From assembly GCF_916619195.1 (NCBI RefSeq), contig NZ_CAKAKL010000010.1:111619-175618 (forward strand): a DNA stretch of 64,000 nt, read 5' to 3'. The notes beneath the pieces were generated by a model. The model was not told the DNA's origin and did not search any database. It saw only the letters and a list, made by a program, of their open reading frames with translations. The position numbers were made by a program, and so were the translations under genes. How positions within the stretch are numbered: position 1 is the first letter of the stretch; the number at the start of each line of letters is the position of its first letter. This stretch comes from Inquilinus sp. Marseille-Q2685. Lineage in GTDB: Bacteria; Pseudomonadota; Alphaproteobacteria; DSM-16000; Inquilinaceae. Shown here piece by piece: positions 56,354 through 64,000 of the stretch.

Positions 56354-57175
56354 TTAACCTGCCACCCCCTCCCCCAGCAGCCCCTTCAAATAGGCGATAT
56401 CTCCTCTCAGGAACGGCAGCACCTCGTCGCCCATGCGCTGGCCCTGGCCGCTCGGGTGGCTGTATTCGGCCGGCAGGCAGTAAGCCCCGCTGTAGCCCGC
56501 CTTCCGCAGGGCCTGCACGAAGCCGCGCCAGGAATAGGCGGCGTGCCGGTGCGTGGTCCAGTGCACCTTGTAGACCGCGTCCTCCTCCGGCGGCGTCAGC
56601 CGGCGCTGATAGGCGCTCTTGAAGTTCGCCAGGCGCAGCCGGCCGGACAGGATGTCGACCGCCAGCTCCACCGGCTCGCCCGCCACGCCGCAATGCGCCA
56701 TGTCCAGCACGGCGCAGACATGCTTCGGGTCGTAGCGCTCGATCAGGTACAGCACCCCCGCGGCGCTGCCGATCTGGGCGCCGGAATGGTTCTGGATGCC
56801 GATGGCCACGCCGTGCCGCTCCAGCGCCGGCAGCAGCGCATCGAACCGGCGGCGCCAGCCGTCGACCGTGGCGCGGAATCCCGACGCCGGGTCGACCGCG
56901 ACGCAGATGCGGATCAGCGGCACCCCGGCCTCGCCGCAGGCGGCGACAGTGGCCTCGTCGACCGGGCCGGCGATGCTGCGGATCGCGAGGCCGCGCGACG
57001 CCAGGGTGCGGGCGGCGGCGGGCAGGCCGCTTGCCGCGGTCTCCGGCGTCACCTGGTAGCCGGGGCGCACCGGCAGCTCCACCCCCTGGAGGCCGAGTCC
57101 GGCCACCGTGTCGGCCAGCTGCGGCAGCGGGCCCGTCCAGGGCTTGGTGAACACGGTCAGGATCGGCTCGGGCAC
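56354..57175 (-). CDS. Sugar phosphate isomerase/epimerase (xylose isomerase-like TIM barrel)
   Basis: 273 residues. An AP-endonuclease-2-type TIM barrel: VFTKPWTGPLPQLADTVAGL, GVELPVRPGYQVTPETA, VAIGIQNHSGAQIGSAAGVL, VCAVLDMAHCGVAGEPVELA and KVHWTTHRHAAYSWRGFVQA. The His, Asp and Glu residues in these blocks are the likely metal ligands. Family members isomerise or epimerise sugars and keto-polyols. It lies 28 bp downstream of the Ldh-family gene and is probably co-transcribed with it, together with a lost sugar transporter (see the permease remnant at 58313). Confidence 0.88.
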   Translation of the reverse strand: MPEPILTVFTKPWTGPLPQLADTVAGLGLQGVELPVRPGYQVTPETAASGLPAAARTLASRGLAIRSIAGPVDEATVAACGEAGVPLIRICVAVDPASGFRATVDGWRRRFDALLPALERHGVAIGIQNHSGAQIGSAAGVLYLIERYDPKHVCAVLDMAHCGVAGEPVELAVDILSGRLRLANFKSAYQRRLTPPEEDAVYKVHWTTHRHAAYSWRGFVQALRKAGYSGAYCLPAEYSHPSGQGQRMGDEVLPFLRGDIAYLKGLLGEGVAG

Positions 57176-57203
57176 TGGTTCCTCCAGGGGCGGGCCGGCA
57201 GGG

Positions 57204-58316
57204 TCAGGCCGCCGGCAGGGGCGGGTATCGGGGGATGTCGAGGCCGCCCGCCCGGGCCGTGGCCACCAGGCTGCGCCAGACCCCGTCGCTCAGCGGCACG
57301 CCGCCGGCGATGCGCCCGGCCCGGCGGCGCGCCTCGGGCCCGCCGGGCAGCAGCACCCCGCCGCCGGGCTCGGCCGGGCGGCAGGCCTTGAAATGGTCGA
57401 TGTAGCGCGTGGTCTCGGCCGCCAGGTCTTCGGCCGAGCCGAACTGCCCGGGCGCCATGTAGATCGACAGCATGCCGTTGCAGAAGCGGCGCGGCCCCGG
57501 CCCGGCGCAGCCCGATCCGGTCAGGGCGCCGGCCACCAGCTCGCAGATCAGGGCCAAGCCCGACCCCTTGTGCTCGCCGAAGGCGCGGATGGCGCCGAGC
57601 CCGTTCTGGGCGCTGCGCACGGCGCTGCCGGGCACGGGCGGGCCGTAGAGGGTGTCGGGGTCGCGGCTCAGCCGGCCGTCGGGCTCGATCAGCGCGCCCT
57701 CGGGCAGGGGCTTGCCGCCATTGGCCGCCACCAGCACCTTGCCCTCGGCCACCAGCGAGGTGGCGAAGTCCAGGATCACCGGCGCCCGGCCGGGCACCAG
57801 GAAGCCGGCGGCGAAGGGGGCGGTGGAGAAGCGCCGCTCGACCCCGCCGAAGGGCGCCACCAGCTCGCTGCCGGCGACGTTGACGAAGTGCAGCGAGCAA
57901 AGGCCGGACTCGGCCGCCATCTCCGCCCATTCGCCGATGCGGCCGAGATGGCCGGCATGGCGCAGCCCGACCACGGCGACGCCGCCCGCCAGCGCCTTGT
58001 CGATGCCGAGGCGCACCGCCTGGGGCCCGACCGTCTGGCCGAAGCCGTAGCCGCCGTCGACCAGGGCGAAGGCTGGGGTGTCGGTGACGATTTCGGCGGT
58101 CACGTCGCGCCGCACCTCGCCCTGGGCCAGCATGGCGACGTAGCGCGGCACGCGGATGACGCCGTGGCTGTCATGGCCGGTCAAATTGGCGGCGACGAGA
58201 TAGCGGGCGATGCGCCCGCTCTCGGCGGCGCTGCAGCCCTGGGCGGCGAAGATGTCCCCGACCAGCTGGGTCAGGGTGTCGTGGCGGATCAGCATCGAGG
58301 GTCCCATGAATGTCAT
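57204..58316 (-). CDS. Ldh-family (malate/ureidoglycolate/sulfolactate-type) dehydrogenase
   Basis: 370 residues from an ATG overlapping the remnant permease stop (ATGA); in-frame ATGs at 58307 and 58295 are alternatives. It has the NAD(P)-dependent Ldh_2 fold, not the classical Rossmann type: AANLTGHDSHGVIRVPRYVA with the catalytic His, GQTVGPQAVRLGIDKALAGG, VGLRHAGHLGRIGEWAEMA, DFATSLVAEGKVLVAANGG and AFGEHKGSGLALICELVAGA. The family reduces 2-keto acids; with the adjacent TIM-barrel isomerase it may handle a sugar-derived keto acid. It lost its upstream operon partners in the deletion noted at 58570. Confidence 0.9.
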   Translation of the reverse strand: MTFMGPSMLIRHDTLTQLVGDIFAAQGCSAAESGRIARYLVAANLTGHDSHGVIRVPRYVAMLAQGEVRRDVTAEIVTDTPAFALVDGGYGFGQTVGPQAVRLGIDKALAGGVAVVGLRHAGHLGRIGEWAEMAAESGLCSLHFVNVAGSELVAPFGGVERRFSTAPFAAGFLVPGRAPVILDFATSLVAEGKVLVAANGGKPLPEGALIEPDGRLSRDPDTLYGPPVPGSAVRSAQNGLGAIRAFGEHKGSGLALICELVAGALTGSGCAGPGPRRFCNGMLSIYMAPGQFGSAEDLAAETTRYIDHFKACRPAEPGGGVLLPGGPEARRRAGRIAGGVPLSDGVWRSLVATARAGGLDIPRYPPLPAA

Positions 58317-58570
58317 TTCAGGCCGGTCGTCGCGATCCCCTCGATCAGCCGGCGCTGAAAGACGAGGAACAGGACGATCAGGGGGACCAGCGACAGCAGC
58401 GACATCGCCAGCATCGGGCCCCAGGCCGAGACGCCGGTCGAGGCCATGAACAGCCGCAGCCCCTGCGGCACCGTATAGGAGGCCATGTCGGTCAGATAGA
58501 CCAGGGGCGTCAGGAAATCCTCATGGGTCCAGATGAAGGAGAAGACGGCGGTGGTGACCAGGGCCGGGGG
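58313..58570 (-). pseudogene. C-terminal remnant of a MalG-like ABC permease
   Basis: Read leftwards, the frame encodes LVTTAVFSFIWTHEDFLTPL, then VYLTDMASYTVPQGLRLFMA, ending FQRRLIEGIATTGLK before the TGA at 58315-58313. This is the last ~84 residues of a sugar ABC permease (the MalG/UgpE end with a terminal transmembrane helix). Similarity stops abruptly near 58570, so the first ~190 residues are missing. The stop overlaps the start of the Ldh gene, showing they once formed one operon. Confidence 0.88.
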
Positions 58571-58753
58571 CGATCGGCACCCGCTTCCACGACGTCTTCA
58601 ACACGCCGCAGGGCCGCGCCGCGGTGGTGTATCGCACGCCGTTGCGCCGCGAGGCCACGCCGGAGGACGTGGCCGAGGCGGTACCTGGCCTCCGACCGCG
58701 CCTCCTTCCTGGCCGGCGAGATCCTGCAGATCAACGGCGGCATCGGGTTCTGA
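58568..58753 (+). pseudogene. C-terminal remnant of an SDR oxidoreductase, frameshifted
   Basis: Starting at the same junction but on the plus strand: IGTRFHDVFNTPQGRAAVVY, RTPLRREATPEDVAEAV, then after a frameshift near 58680 RYLASDRASFLAGEILQING and GIGF before a TGA. This is the last ~60 residues of a classical short-chain dehydrogenase. The N-terminal three quarters, including the cofactor and catalytic Tyr-Lys motifs, are absent. Confidence 0.88.
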
Positions 58754-58793
58754 TGCCGACGAACCCGTGATCGAGCTTTTTGCTCGCAGAGAA

Positions 58794-58882
58794 CCGTCAT
58801 TGCGAGGAGGCGAAGCCGACGAAGCAATCCAGGGGCCACGCCAAACGGCCCCTGGATTGCTTCGCTGCGCTCGCAATGACGG
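58794..58882. repeat. 89-bp palindromic element (CCGTCATTGCGAG family)
   Basis: Inverted ends CCGTCATTGCGAG and CTCGCAATGACGG; inner GAAGCAATCCAG / CTGGATTGCTTC pairs. Second near-identical copy of the element at 52604-52691, 41 bp after the SDR remnant. Confidence 0.9.
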
Positions 58883-59021
58883 TTCTTTCATGTGGTTCTG
58901 AGCCCTCGCGGCGGGCTTCGCACCGCCTTGAACCAAAGGCCAATGCCGGTGCTTCCTGCTTGACCCGCCGAGTCCCGCGGCGTTCAATTCCTCACTTGCC
59001 GCCAAGACAAGGATGCCGCCG

Positions 59022-59669
59022 ATGCGCACGGTCCTGGTCGCTGACGATCACCCGATGTTCCGCGAGGCTCTCGCCGGCACGCTGAAGTCGCTCGACGACC
59101 AGGTCGACGTGCTCGAGAGCGGCACCTTCGGCGAGGCGGTGGACCGCATCGCCTCGGTGATGGACATCGACCTGATCCTGCTCGACCTCCGCATGCCGGG
59201 GATGAACGGGGTCAAGGGCGTGCGCTCGCTGCGCACCCGGCGGCCGGACGTGCCGGTGGCGGTGATCTCGGCCCTGGCCGACAGCTTCGTCATGCGCGAA
59301 TGCTTCGACGCCGGCGCGGTCGGCTACATCCCGAAGTCGCTGTCGCGCGACGCCATCGTCTCCGCCATCTCCACCATCCTCGACGGCGGCAGCTACACCC
59401 CGGGCCTCGACGCCATCGGCCCGGGCGAGCCGGAGGAGGACGAGCCGCTGGACGAGGCGGTGCGCTGCCGGTTCGAGCTGCTGACCAACCAGCAGCGCAA
59501 GGTGCTGGAGCTGATGGCCGAGGGCCTCCTGAACAAGCAGATCGCCTACGCCATCGACGTCCAGATCACCACGGTCAAGGCGCATGTCTCCAGCCTGCTG
59601 CAGAAGCTCGGCGTCTCCAGCCGCACCCAGGCGGTGATCCTGTTCCAGAAGTACCGCCGGGCTCTCTGA
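59022..59669 (+). CDS. LuxR/NarL-family response regulator
   Basis: 215 residues from the ATG at 59022 (AAGGA 9 bases upstream; an ATG three codons earlier is too close to the site). The receiver starts TVLVADDHPMFREAL, with phosphoacceptor Asp55 in LILLDLRMPGMNG and the Lys in YIPKSLS. A flexible acidic linker (GEPEEDEPLDE) joins the LuxR-type HTH: LTNQQRKVLELMAEGLLNKQ and ITTVKAHVSSLLQKLGVSSR. It is convergent with the PAS hybrid kinase at 59790, the probable partner, as in PAS-kinase/LuxR pairs of ethanol or NO sensing loci. Confidence 0.92.
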   Translation: MRTVLVADDHPMFREALAGTLKSLDDQVDVLESGTFGEAVDRIASVMDIDLILLDLRMPGMNGVKGVRSLRTRRPDVPVAVISALADSFVMRECFDAGAVGYIPKSLSRDAIVSAISTILDGGSYTPGLDAIGPGEPEEDEPLDEAVRCRFELLTNQQRKVLELMAEGLLNKQIAYAIDVQITTVKAHVSSLLQKLGVSSRTQAVILFQKYRRAL

Positions 59670-59686
59670 TCGTCCCGCGACGAGGG

Positions 59687-59767
59687 CGTAGGTTGGGTTC
59701 GCGAAGCGAACCCAACAGCTGCTCGGGCTGCGCGATGTTGGGTTCGCAGCCGCGAACCCAACCTACG
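59687..59767. terminator. Large inverted repeat between convergent genes
   Basis: CGTAGGTTGGGTTCGCG at the left edge pairs with CGCGAACCCAACCTACG at the right edge, with further internal GTTGGGTTCG-type copies (two half-elements, 59687-59716 and 59733-59767). It lies between the convergent regulator and kinase genes and probably stops transcription in both directions. The GTAGGTTGGGTTCGC repeat is common across proteobacterial genomes. Confidence 0.75.
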
Positions 59768-59789
59768 TCCAAGCGGCATCCCGGCAGTC

Positions 59790-62477
59790 TCACCGCCGCG
59801 CCGACGCGATCAGTGCCCGCAGCCGGGCGGGCTTGATCGGCTTGGTCAGCAGGCTCACCCCGGACAGCGCCTGCACCATCGACTGCACCTCCGGGCTGCG
59901 GTCGGCGGGGATCACCGCGGCCGGGATCTCCTCGTCGAGCGCGTGGCGCAGGGCGATGATCAGCTCGGTGCCGCGCTGCCCGGCGTCGAGGTGGTAGTCG
60001 GCCAGCACGATGTCCGGCCGGAAGCCCTCCGCCCCGATCCGCGCCTCGGCCCCGGCTTTGTCGGCCGCGGCGGCGACGCGGCAGCCCCAGCTGCGCAGCA
60101 GCCGGGTCATGCCGTCGAGGATGGCGGGGTCGTTGTCGATCACCAGCACGCGCACGCGGTCGACCGCGCCCGGCACCACCGCCGCCGCGGCCGGCCGCGG
60201 GCCCATGCAGTCCTGCGCCGGGTCGGTCAGCGGCACCACCACCGAGAAGACCGAGCCGCGGCCGACGATCGAGCGCACCTTGACCTCGGTGCCGAGCAGC
60301 CGGCTGATCCGGCGCACGATCGACAGGCCGAGGCCGTAGCCCTTCTGGCCGGGCTCGGCCTTGCCCTCCGGCCCGTCCAGCCGCCGGAACTCCTCGAAGA
60401 TCTCGTCCAGCCGCTCCTGCGGGATGCCGATGCCGGTGTCGACCACCTGCAGCTCGACCGCGCCGCCGCGGCGCCGGGCGCCGAACAGGATCCGCCCGGC
60501 AGGGGTGTAGCGCACGGCGTTGGTCAGGAAGTTCTGCAGCAGGCGGCGCAGCAGCTGCGGGTCGGAGCAGACGGTGAGGGAGCAGGGCAGCAGGGTGAAC
60601 CCCAGCCCCTTGCGCTGGGCCAGCGGCGCGACCTCGTCGTGCAGCGCCTCCATCAGCGGCGGCAGCGGCACGCTCTGCAGGTTGGCGCCGACCCGGCCGG
60701 CGTCGAGCTTGGAGATGTCGAGCAGGATGTTCAGCAGCTCCTCGACATTCTCCAGCGCGTGGTCGATCTTGCCCAGCAGCGCCTCGCCCTCGGCCGGCAG
60801 CGTCGTGTCCTCCAGCGTCGCCACGAACAGCCGGGCGGCGTTCAGCGGCTGCAGCAGGTCGTGGCTGGCATCGGCCAGGAACTTGGTCTTGCTGATGTTG
60901 GCGCGCTCTGCCTCGGTCTTGGCGATGCGCAGCTCGCGGGTGATGCGGCGGCGCTTCTCCACCTCCGCCGACAGCGCCTCGTTCAGCCGGGACAGGGTGG
61001 CGGTGCGCTCATGCACCCGCCGCTCCAGCTCCTCGTTCGCCGCCTCCAGGATGCGCTCGGCCCGCCGGCGCTCGGTGATGTCCTGGATCAGGGTGAAGAA
61101 CCCCACCACCTCGTCGCGGTGGTTGCGGTGCGGCACATAGGTCGCGAAGCCGAAGCGCGGCTCGACTTCGGATCCCGGCAGCGGCAGGTCGAAGGTCACG
61201 GTGGCGCCGGCCAGGGCCCGCTCGATGAAGGGCTGGCGCGGGCCGTATTCGGCCTCGCCCAGCACGGCGCGCAGCGTCTGGCCCAGGATCGGGGTGCCGT
61301 TCGGCGCGTAGGCGGCGCGGTAGGCGCGGTTGACGAAGCGGTAGCGCTGGTCGCGGTCGACATAGGAGATCATGGTCGGCACCGCATTGGCGAACAGCCG
61401 GATCCGCTGCTCGCTGTCGAGGAGCGCCTCCTCCGCCATCTTCCGCTCGGTGATCTCGACATAGGAGGTGACGAAGCCGCCGTCCGGCATCGGGTCGCCC
61501 TTGACCTCGAACCAGCGGCCGTTCAGCGCCACCTCGGACGGCGGGCCCGAACCCCGGGCTGCGCCGCGGGCCGAGCCCGGGCCGATCGGCGAGGCGATGC
61601 CCAGCGCCGGCGCGCCGCGGGCGTCGTTGTACTCCTGGAACCGGCGGTAGGAGGCGCCGGCCCGGCGCAGCTCCGCCGGCAGCTCCAGCAGCTCGCCGTA
61701 GCGCCGGGTGGCGGTGACCAGGCGCTGGTCGCGGTCGAACACGGCGACGCCGATCGACATGCTCTCCAGCGTCGCCTGCAGATGGGCCGACCGCTCGGCC
61801 AGCGCCTTCTCGCGCTCCTGCCGCTCGGCGTCCTTGACGTCGGTGATGTCGGTGTAGATCGAGGCGATGCCGCCCTCGGTCGATCGCCGGTCGTTGACCT
61901 GCACCCAGCGCCCGTCGGCCAGGGCATAGACCCAGCGCTGGGCGCCGCCGTCGCGGGTCGTGGCGCGCTGCAGCCGGCGCTCCGCCATCCAGGCCTCCGG
62001 CGTCATCCCGTCCGACTGGATGATGCCGGCGTCGAGGCCCAGGCGGATCAGCGCGCCCAGCGACAGGCCGGGCCGGATGCTGTCGGTCAGCTGCGGCCAG
62101 AAGTCCAGGAAGCGGCGGTTGAACAGCACCAGCCGGTCGTCCGGGTCGAAGATGGCGAAGCCTTCGGAGATGCTGTCGATCGCGTCCTGCAGCCGGTTCT
62201 GCGCCGTGCGGCTGGCGACGATCGCCTCGCTCAGCTCCAGGTTCGACTGCTCGACCGCCTTCAGCGCGTGCTCCAGCTCGCGCGTCCGGTCGCGCACCTT
62301 CTGGTCCAGCAGGATCGCGGTCTGGAACAGCTGGTAGGCGTTGCCCTGCATGTCGAGGCTGTGCTCGACCCGCTGCATCAGCGCCCGGTTGATCTCCGAC
62401 AGCTTGGCGATGTGGCGCCGCAGCTCGGCCTCCTGGCCGACCTCCGTCCGATCCTGCTGCGCCGCCTCCCGCCCCAT
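59790..62477 (-). CDS. PAS-domain hybrid sensor histidine kinase (NahK-like)
   Basis: 895 residues, no membrane helices. N-terminal coiled coil (~15-95; RRHIAKLSEINRALMQRVEH), then three PAS-type domains (~97-215, ~232-345, ~355-470), a second coiled coil, HisKA with FLADASHDLLQPLNAARLF (His539), HATPase (NFLTNAVRYT, DTGIGIP, GYGLGLSIV) and a C-terminal receiver (VLVIDNDPAI, PDIVLADYHLD, LTKPIK). The HDLLQPLNAARLF box and coiled-coil-PAS order resemble NahK/EraS kinases. It lies 3 bp downstream of a FIST-domain gene, as nahK lies beside nosP, so nitric oxide is a candidate signal. Confidence 0.92.
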   Translation of the reverse strand: MGREAAQQDRTEVGQEAELRRHIAKLSEINRALMQRVEHSLDMQGNAYQLFQTAILLDQKVRDRTRELEHALKAVEQSNLELSEAIVASRTAQNRLQDAIDSISEGFAIFDPDDRLVLFNRRFLDFWPQLTDSIRPGLSLGALIRLGLDAGIIQSDGMTPEAWMAERRLQRATTRDGGAQRWVYALADGRWVQVNDRRSTEGGIASIYTDITDVKDAERQEREKALAERSAHLQATLESMSIGVAVFDRDQRLVTATRRYGELLELPAELRRAGASYRRFQEYNDARGAPALGIASPIGPGSARGAARGSGPPSEVALNGRWFEVKGDPMPDGGFVTSYVEITERKMAEEALLDSEQRIRLFANAVPTMISYVDRDQRYRFVNRAYRAAYAPNGTPILGQTLRAVLGEAEYGPRQPFIERALAGATVTFDLPLPGSEVEPRFGFATYVPHRNHRDEVVGFFTLIQDITERRRAERILEAANEELERRVHERTATLSRLNEALSAEVEKRRRITRELRIAKTEAERANISKTKFLADASHDLLQPLNAARLFVATLEDTTLPAEGEALLGKIDHALENVEELLNILLDISKLDAGRVGANLQSVPLPPLMEALHDEVAPLAQRKGLGFTLLPCSLTVCSDPQLLRRLLQNFLTNAVRYTPAGRILFGARRRGGAVELQVVDTGIGIPQERLDEIFEEFRRLDGPEGKAEPGQKGYGLGLSIVRRISRLLGTEVKVRSIVGRGSVFSVVVPLTDPAQDCMGPRPAAAAVVPGAVDRVRVLVIDNDPAILDGMTRLLRSWGCRVAAAADKAGAEARIGAEGFRPDIVLADYHLDAGQRGTELIIALRHALDEEIPAAVIPADRSPEVQSMVQALSGVSLLTKPIKPARLRALIASARR

Positions 62478-62480
62478 CGC

Positions 62481-63659
62481 TCAGCCCGGCCCGAAGGCGA
62501 TCCCGGTGAAGGTCTGGCTGACATGCATCATGCCGAACTGCTCGCCATAGGTGTTGAAGCCGACGACGTTGTTCTGGGCCATGATCTTCGAGGCCTCGGT
62601 CAGCATCTGGCGCTGCTCCATCTCGACATAGCGCAGCACGCAGTCGAAGCCGATCACGGCGTCGATGCTGCCCAATTCCGCGCGCAACTCGTCGAACAGC
62701 GAGGCCAGATTCGCGACCAGGTCGCCGCTCTTTGCGACGCTCAGGATGATTCCCTCGTCGATGGCGCAGAAGAAATGCAGGCAGCCCTGCTCGTCGACCC
62801 GCTGGATGGCGCGGACGTAGTGGCGGCCGCCGGCCTTGACCACCAGCGGGGGCGAGGCGAAGACCAGCGGCGTCAGCCCCGCCGGTTCCAGCCCGATCAT
62901 CCGGGCGGATTCCTCGGCCGCCGGCTCGGCATTGATCTCCATCACCACGCGCCGCGCCGGGTCGGCCCGGGTCACCACCATCTTCTGGTCCAGCGCCTGG
63001 AAATGCTGCCGCTCGAACACCCGGAAGGCCAGGTCGGTCGACACCAGCACCAGCAGCGAGGCGCTAGAATGCACCTTGCCGTCGAGGAAGATCGCGGTCT
63101 CGCGGAAGGCCAGGTTGTCGCCGGCCGACCCGCCGACCAGCGGGATCTCGCCCAGCGCGTCGCCCAGCGCGCTGACGATGATCTCCTCATGCATCGACAG
63201 CCCGTCATTGATCAGGAGGGCGAAGGTGCGCGCCGGATCGAAGCGGTGCTGGTGGCGGGCCTGGTGCTCGGCCAGCAGCTCCTTGGCCAGCACCGCGCCG
63301 TCGGCGATCTCGAAGCTCGACATCGGCTCGATCAGCCGGACCGAGGTGGCGAAATGGTCGGCGGACAGGCTGAGGCCGGTGATCGTGCCCTGGCGGTAGC
63401 CGGCCGGGGTGATCTCCCCGGCGGTGGTGCAGCCCAGAACCCGCACCTCCGGCGCGCGGCGGCCGATCTCGGCCAGCACCGCCGGCAGGTCGTAGGTGGG
63501 CGAGCAGAACAGCAGGACCATCTCCATCCGGTCCTGGCTGATCGCCGCCAGCAGCTCCTCGACCGCGTCCTCCGTCGACGCCTTCATGCTCATTCCCCGA
63601 CGGATGCCGCTTGGGGCGACGACGGCCGTCCTCTCCTTGGCTTGGCTGGCTTGGGGCAT
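62481..63659 (-). CDS. FIST-domain sensor protein (NosP-like)
   Basis: 392 residues from an ATG with GGGAGGA upstream. The FIST N domain (~30-230) includes [40 protein letters not shown] and [19 protein letters not shown]; the FIST_C domain (~235-385) has [20 protein letters not shown] and [13 protein letters not shown]. NosP proteins are FIST proteins that bind heme and report NO to a neighbouring hybrid kinase. His219 (in [10 protein letters not shown]) and Tyr56 (in SPTYDLPAV) lie where NosP-type heme residues would be expected, though this was not aligned. It is co-transcribed with the PAS hybrid kinase (3-bp gap). Confidence 0.87.
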   Translation of the reverse strand: MPQASQAKERTAVVAPSGIRRGMSMKASTEDAVEELLAAISQDRMEMVLLFCSPTYDLPAVLAEIGRRAPEVRVLGCTTAGEITPAGYRQGTITGLSLSADHFATSVRLIEPMSSFEIADGAVLAKELLAEHQARHQHRFDPARTFALLINDGLSMHEEIIVSALGDALGEIPLVGGSAGDNLAFRETAIFLDGKVHSSASLLVLVSTDLAFRVFERQHFQALDQKMVVTRADPARRVVMEINAEPAAEESARMIGLEPAGLTPLVFASPPLVVKAGGRHYVRAIQRVDEQGCLHFFCAIDEGIILSVAKSGDLVANLASLFDELRAELGSIDAVIGFDCVLRYVEMEQRQMLTEASKIMAQNNVVGFNTYGEQFGMMHVSQTFTGIAFGPG

Positions 63660-63874
63660 CGCTTCCTCCCGAGAAGCTTATCGGGCCCCTCTGGCGGGGA
63701 CCACTGATCCAAGGTCCAATTATCGGCCCGGAATCCCGTTGTGCCAAAGTCCTATTCCGGCCGGTCTTTCTTTGCCGGTACGGTTTTCCCGAGGTTCAGG
63801 CGCCGGTGGGAACGGCCGTGGCGCGACCCGGGCACGCGCCCGCACCGGACGGCGCGACAGACAGGAGGAAGCCG
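63660..63874 (+). promoter_or_regulatory. Divergent promoter region of FIST and alcohol dehydrogenase genes
   Basis: A 215-bp intergenic region between two divergent starts. No clear operator or -35/-10 pair; the GC-poorer part is 63710-63790. GGAGGAA (63863-63869) is the ribosome site of the dehydrogenase gene. Confidence 0.35.
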
Positions 63875-64000
63875 ATGAAGACGCGTGCCGCCGTAGCCGT
63901 CGCCGCGGGGAAGCCTCTGGAGATCATGGAGGTGGACCTGGAGGGCCCGAAGTTCGGTGAGGTTCTGGTCGAGATCAAGGCGACGGGGATCTGCCACACG
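63875..64000 (+). CDS. Class III alcohol dehydrogenase, N-terminal part
   Basis: 42 residues are visible: [20 protein letters not shown] followed by [20 protein letters not shown] and HT at the window edge. The start [25 protein letters not shown] and the zinc ligand Cys in KATGICHT match S-(hydroxymethyl)glutathione dehydrogenase, the glutathione-dependent formaldehyde dehydrogenase. The product S-formylglutathione yields formate, which would supply the formate dehydrogenase encoded 20 kb upstream; this link is inferred. Confidence 0.88.
   Translation, partial: MKTRAAVAVAAGKPLEIMEVDLEGPKFGEVLVEIKATGICHT

Noticed and set aside
59943..63707. A 1254-residue open frame on the plus strand opposite the hybrid kinase and FIST genes
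   Set aside because: Antisense shadow; the minus-strand frames carry complete kinase and FIST motifs.

Overview
The window is about 70 % GC with strong third-position GC bias. That bias opens long reading frames opposite almost every real gene, and these were discarded. Malonate decarboxylase, a selenocysteine formate dehydrogenase operon, GntR-controlled ABC sugar operons and overlapping two-component genes together suggest an alphaproteobacterium, probably Rhodospirillales. The genus cannot be fixed from sequence alone.

Layout. 1-5 kb: the start of a small secreted protein, then four signalling genes (kinase, NarL-type regulator, CHASE3-type kinase, CheY-like receiver), then a TerC membrane protein. 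5.3-6.2 kb: a gamma-glutamylcyclotransferase-like protein. 6.2-11.2 kb: a leftward Dpp/Opp-type ABC importer. 11.4-25.4 kb: a carbohydrate-acid region with a sialidase-like protein, a PEP-hydrolase-like/Tm-1-like pair, two GntR regulators, a sugar ABC importer whose binding protein is fused in frame to a permease across an 86-bp perfect palindrome, a Gfo/Idh/MocA oxidoreductase, a cupin, and an operon of acid-sugar kinase, PdxA-like dehydrogenase, iron-type alcohol dehydrogenase and DHDPS-family aldolase. 25.4-26.3 kb: a dienelactone hydrolase.

26.4-35 kb: the complete malonate decarboxylase operon mdcABCDEGH (leftward), divergent from a GntR regulator and a MatC-type carrier. Short palindromic repeats lie inside the 5' coding parts of mdcB and mdcG. 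35-47.6 kb: a selenium island. Leftward run formate dehydrogenase alpha (in-frame UGA with a SECIS-like hairpin), beta, gamma, fdhE, selA, a Sel1-repeat gene and selB, with tRNA-Sec nested in the 3' end of the selB frame. Rightward run a transglutaminase-like gene and selD.

47.8-54.9 kb: a leftward polyamine-type ABC importer with an isochorismatase-like hydrolase and a GH63-like glycosidase, interspersed with palindromic repeats. 55-56.3 kb: a lower-GC patch with a DUF2971 gene. 56.3-58.8 kb: a TIM-barrel isomerase, an Ldh-family dehydrogenase and a deletion scar joining two gene remnants (ABC permease and SDR). 59-63.7 kb: a LuxR-type regulator, a PAS hybrid kinase and a FIST protein, resembling the NosP/NahK nitric-oxide sensing arrangement. 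The window ends in the start of a class III (glutathione-dependent) alcohol dehydrogenase, which would feed formate to the formate dehydrogenase if formaldehyde is oxidised.
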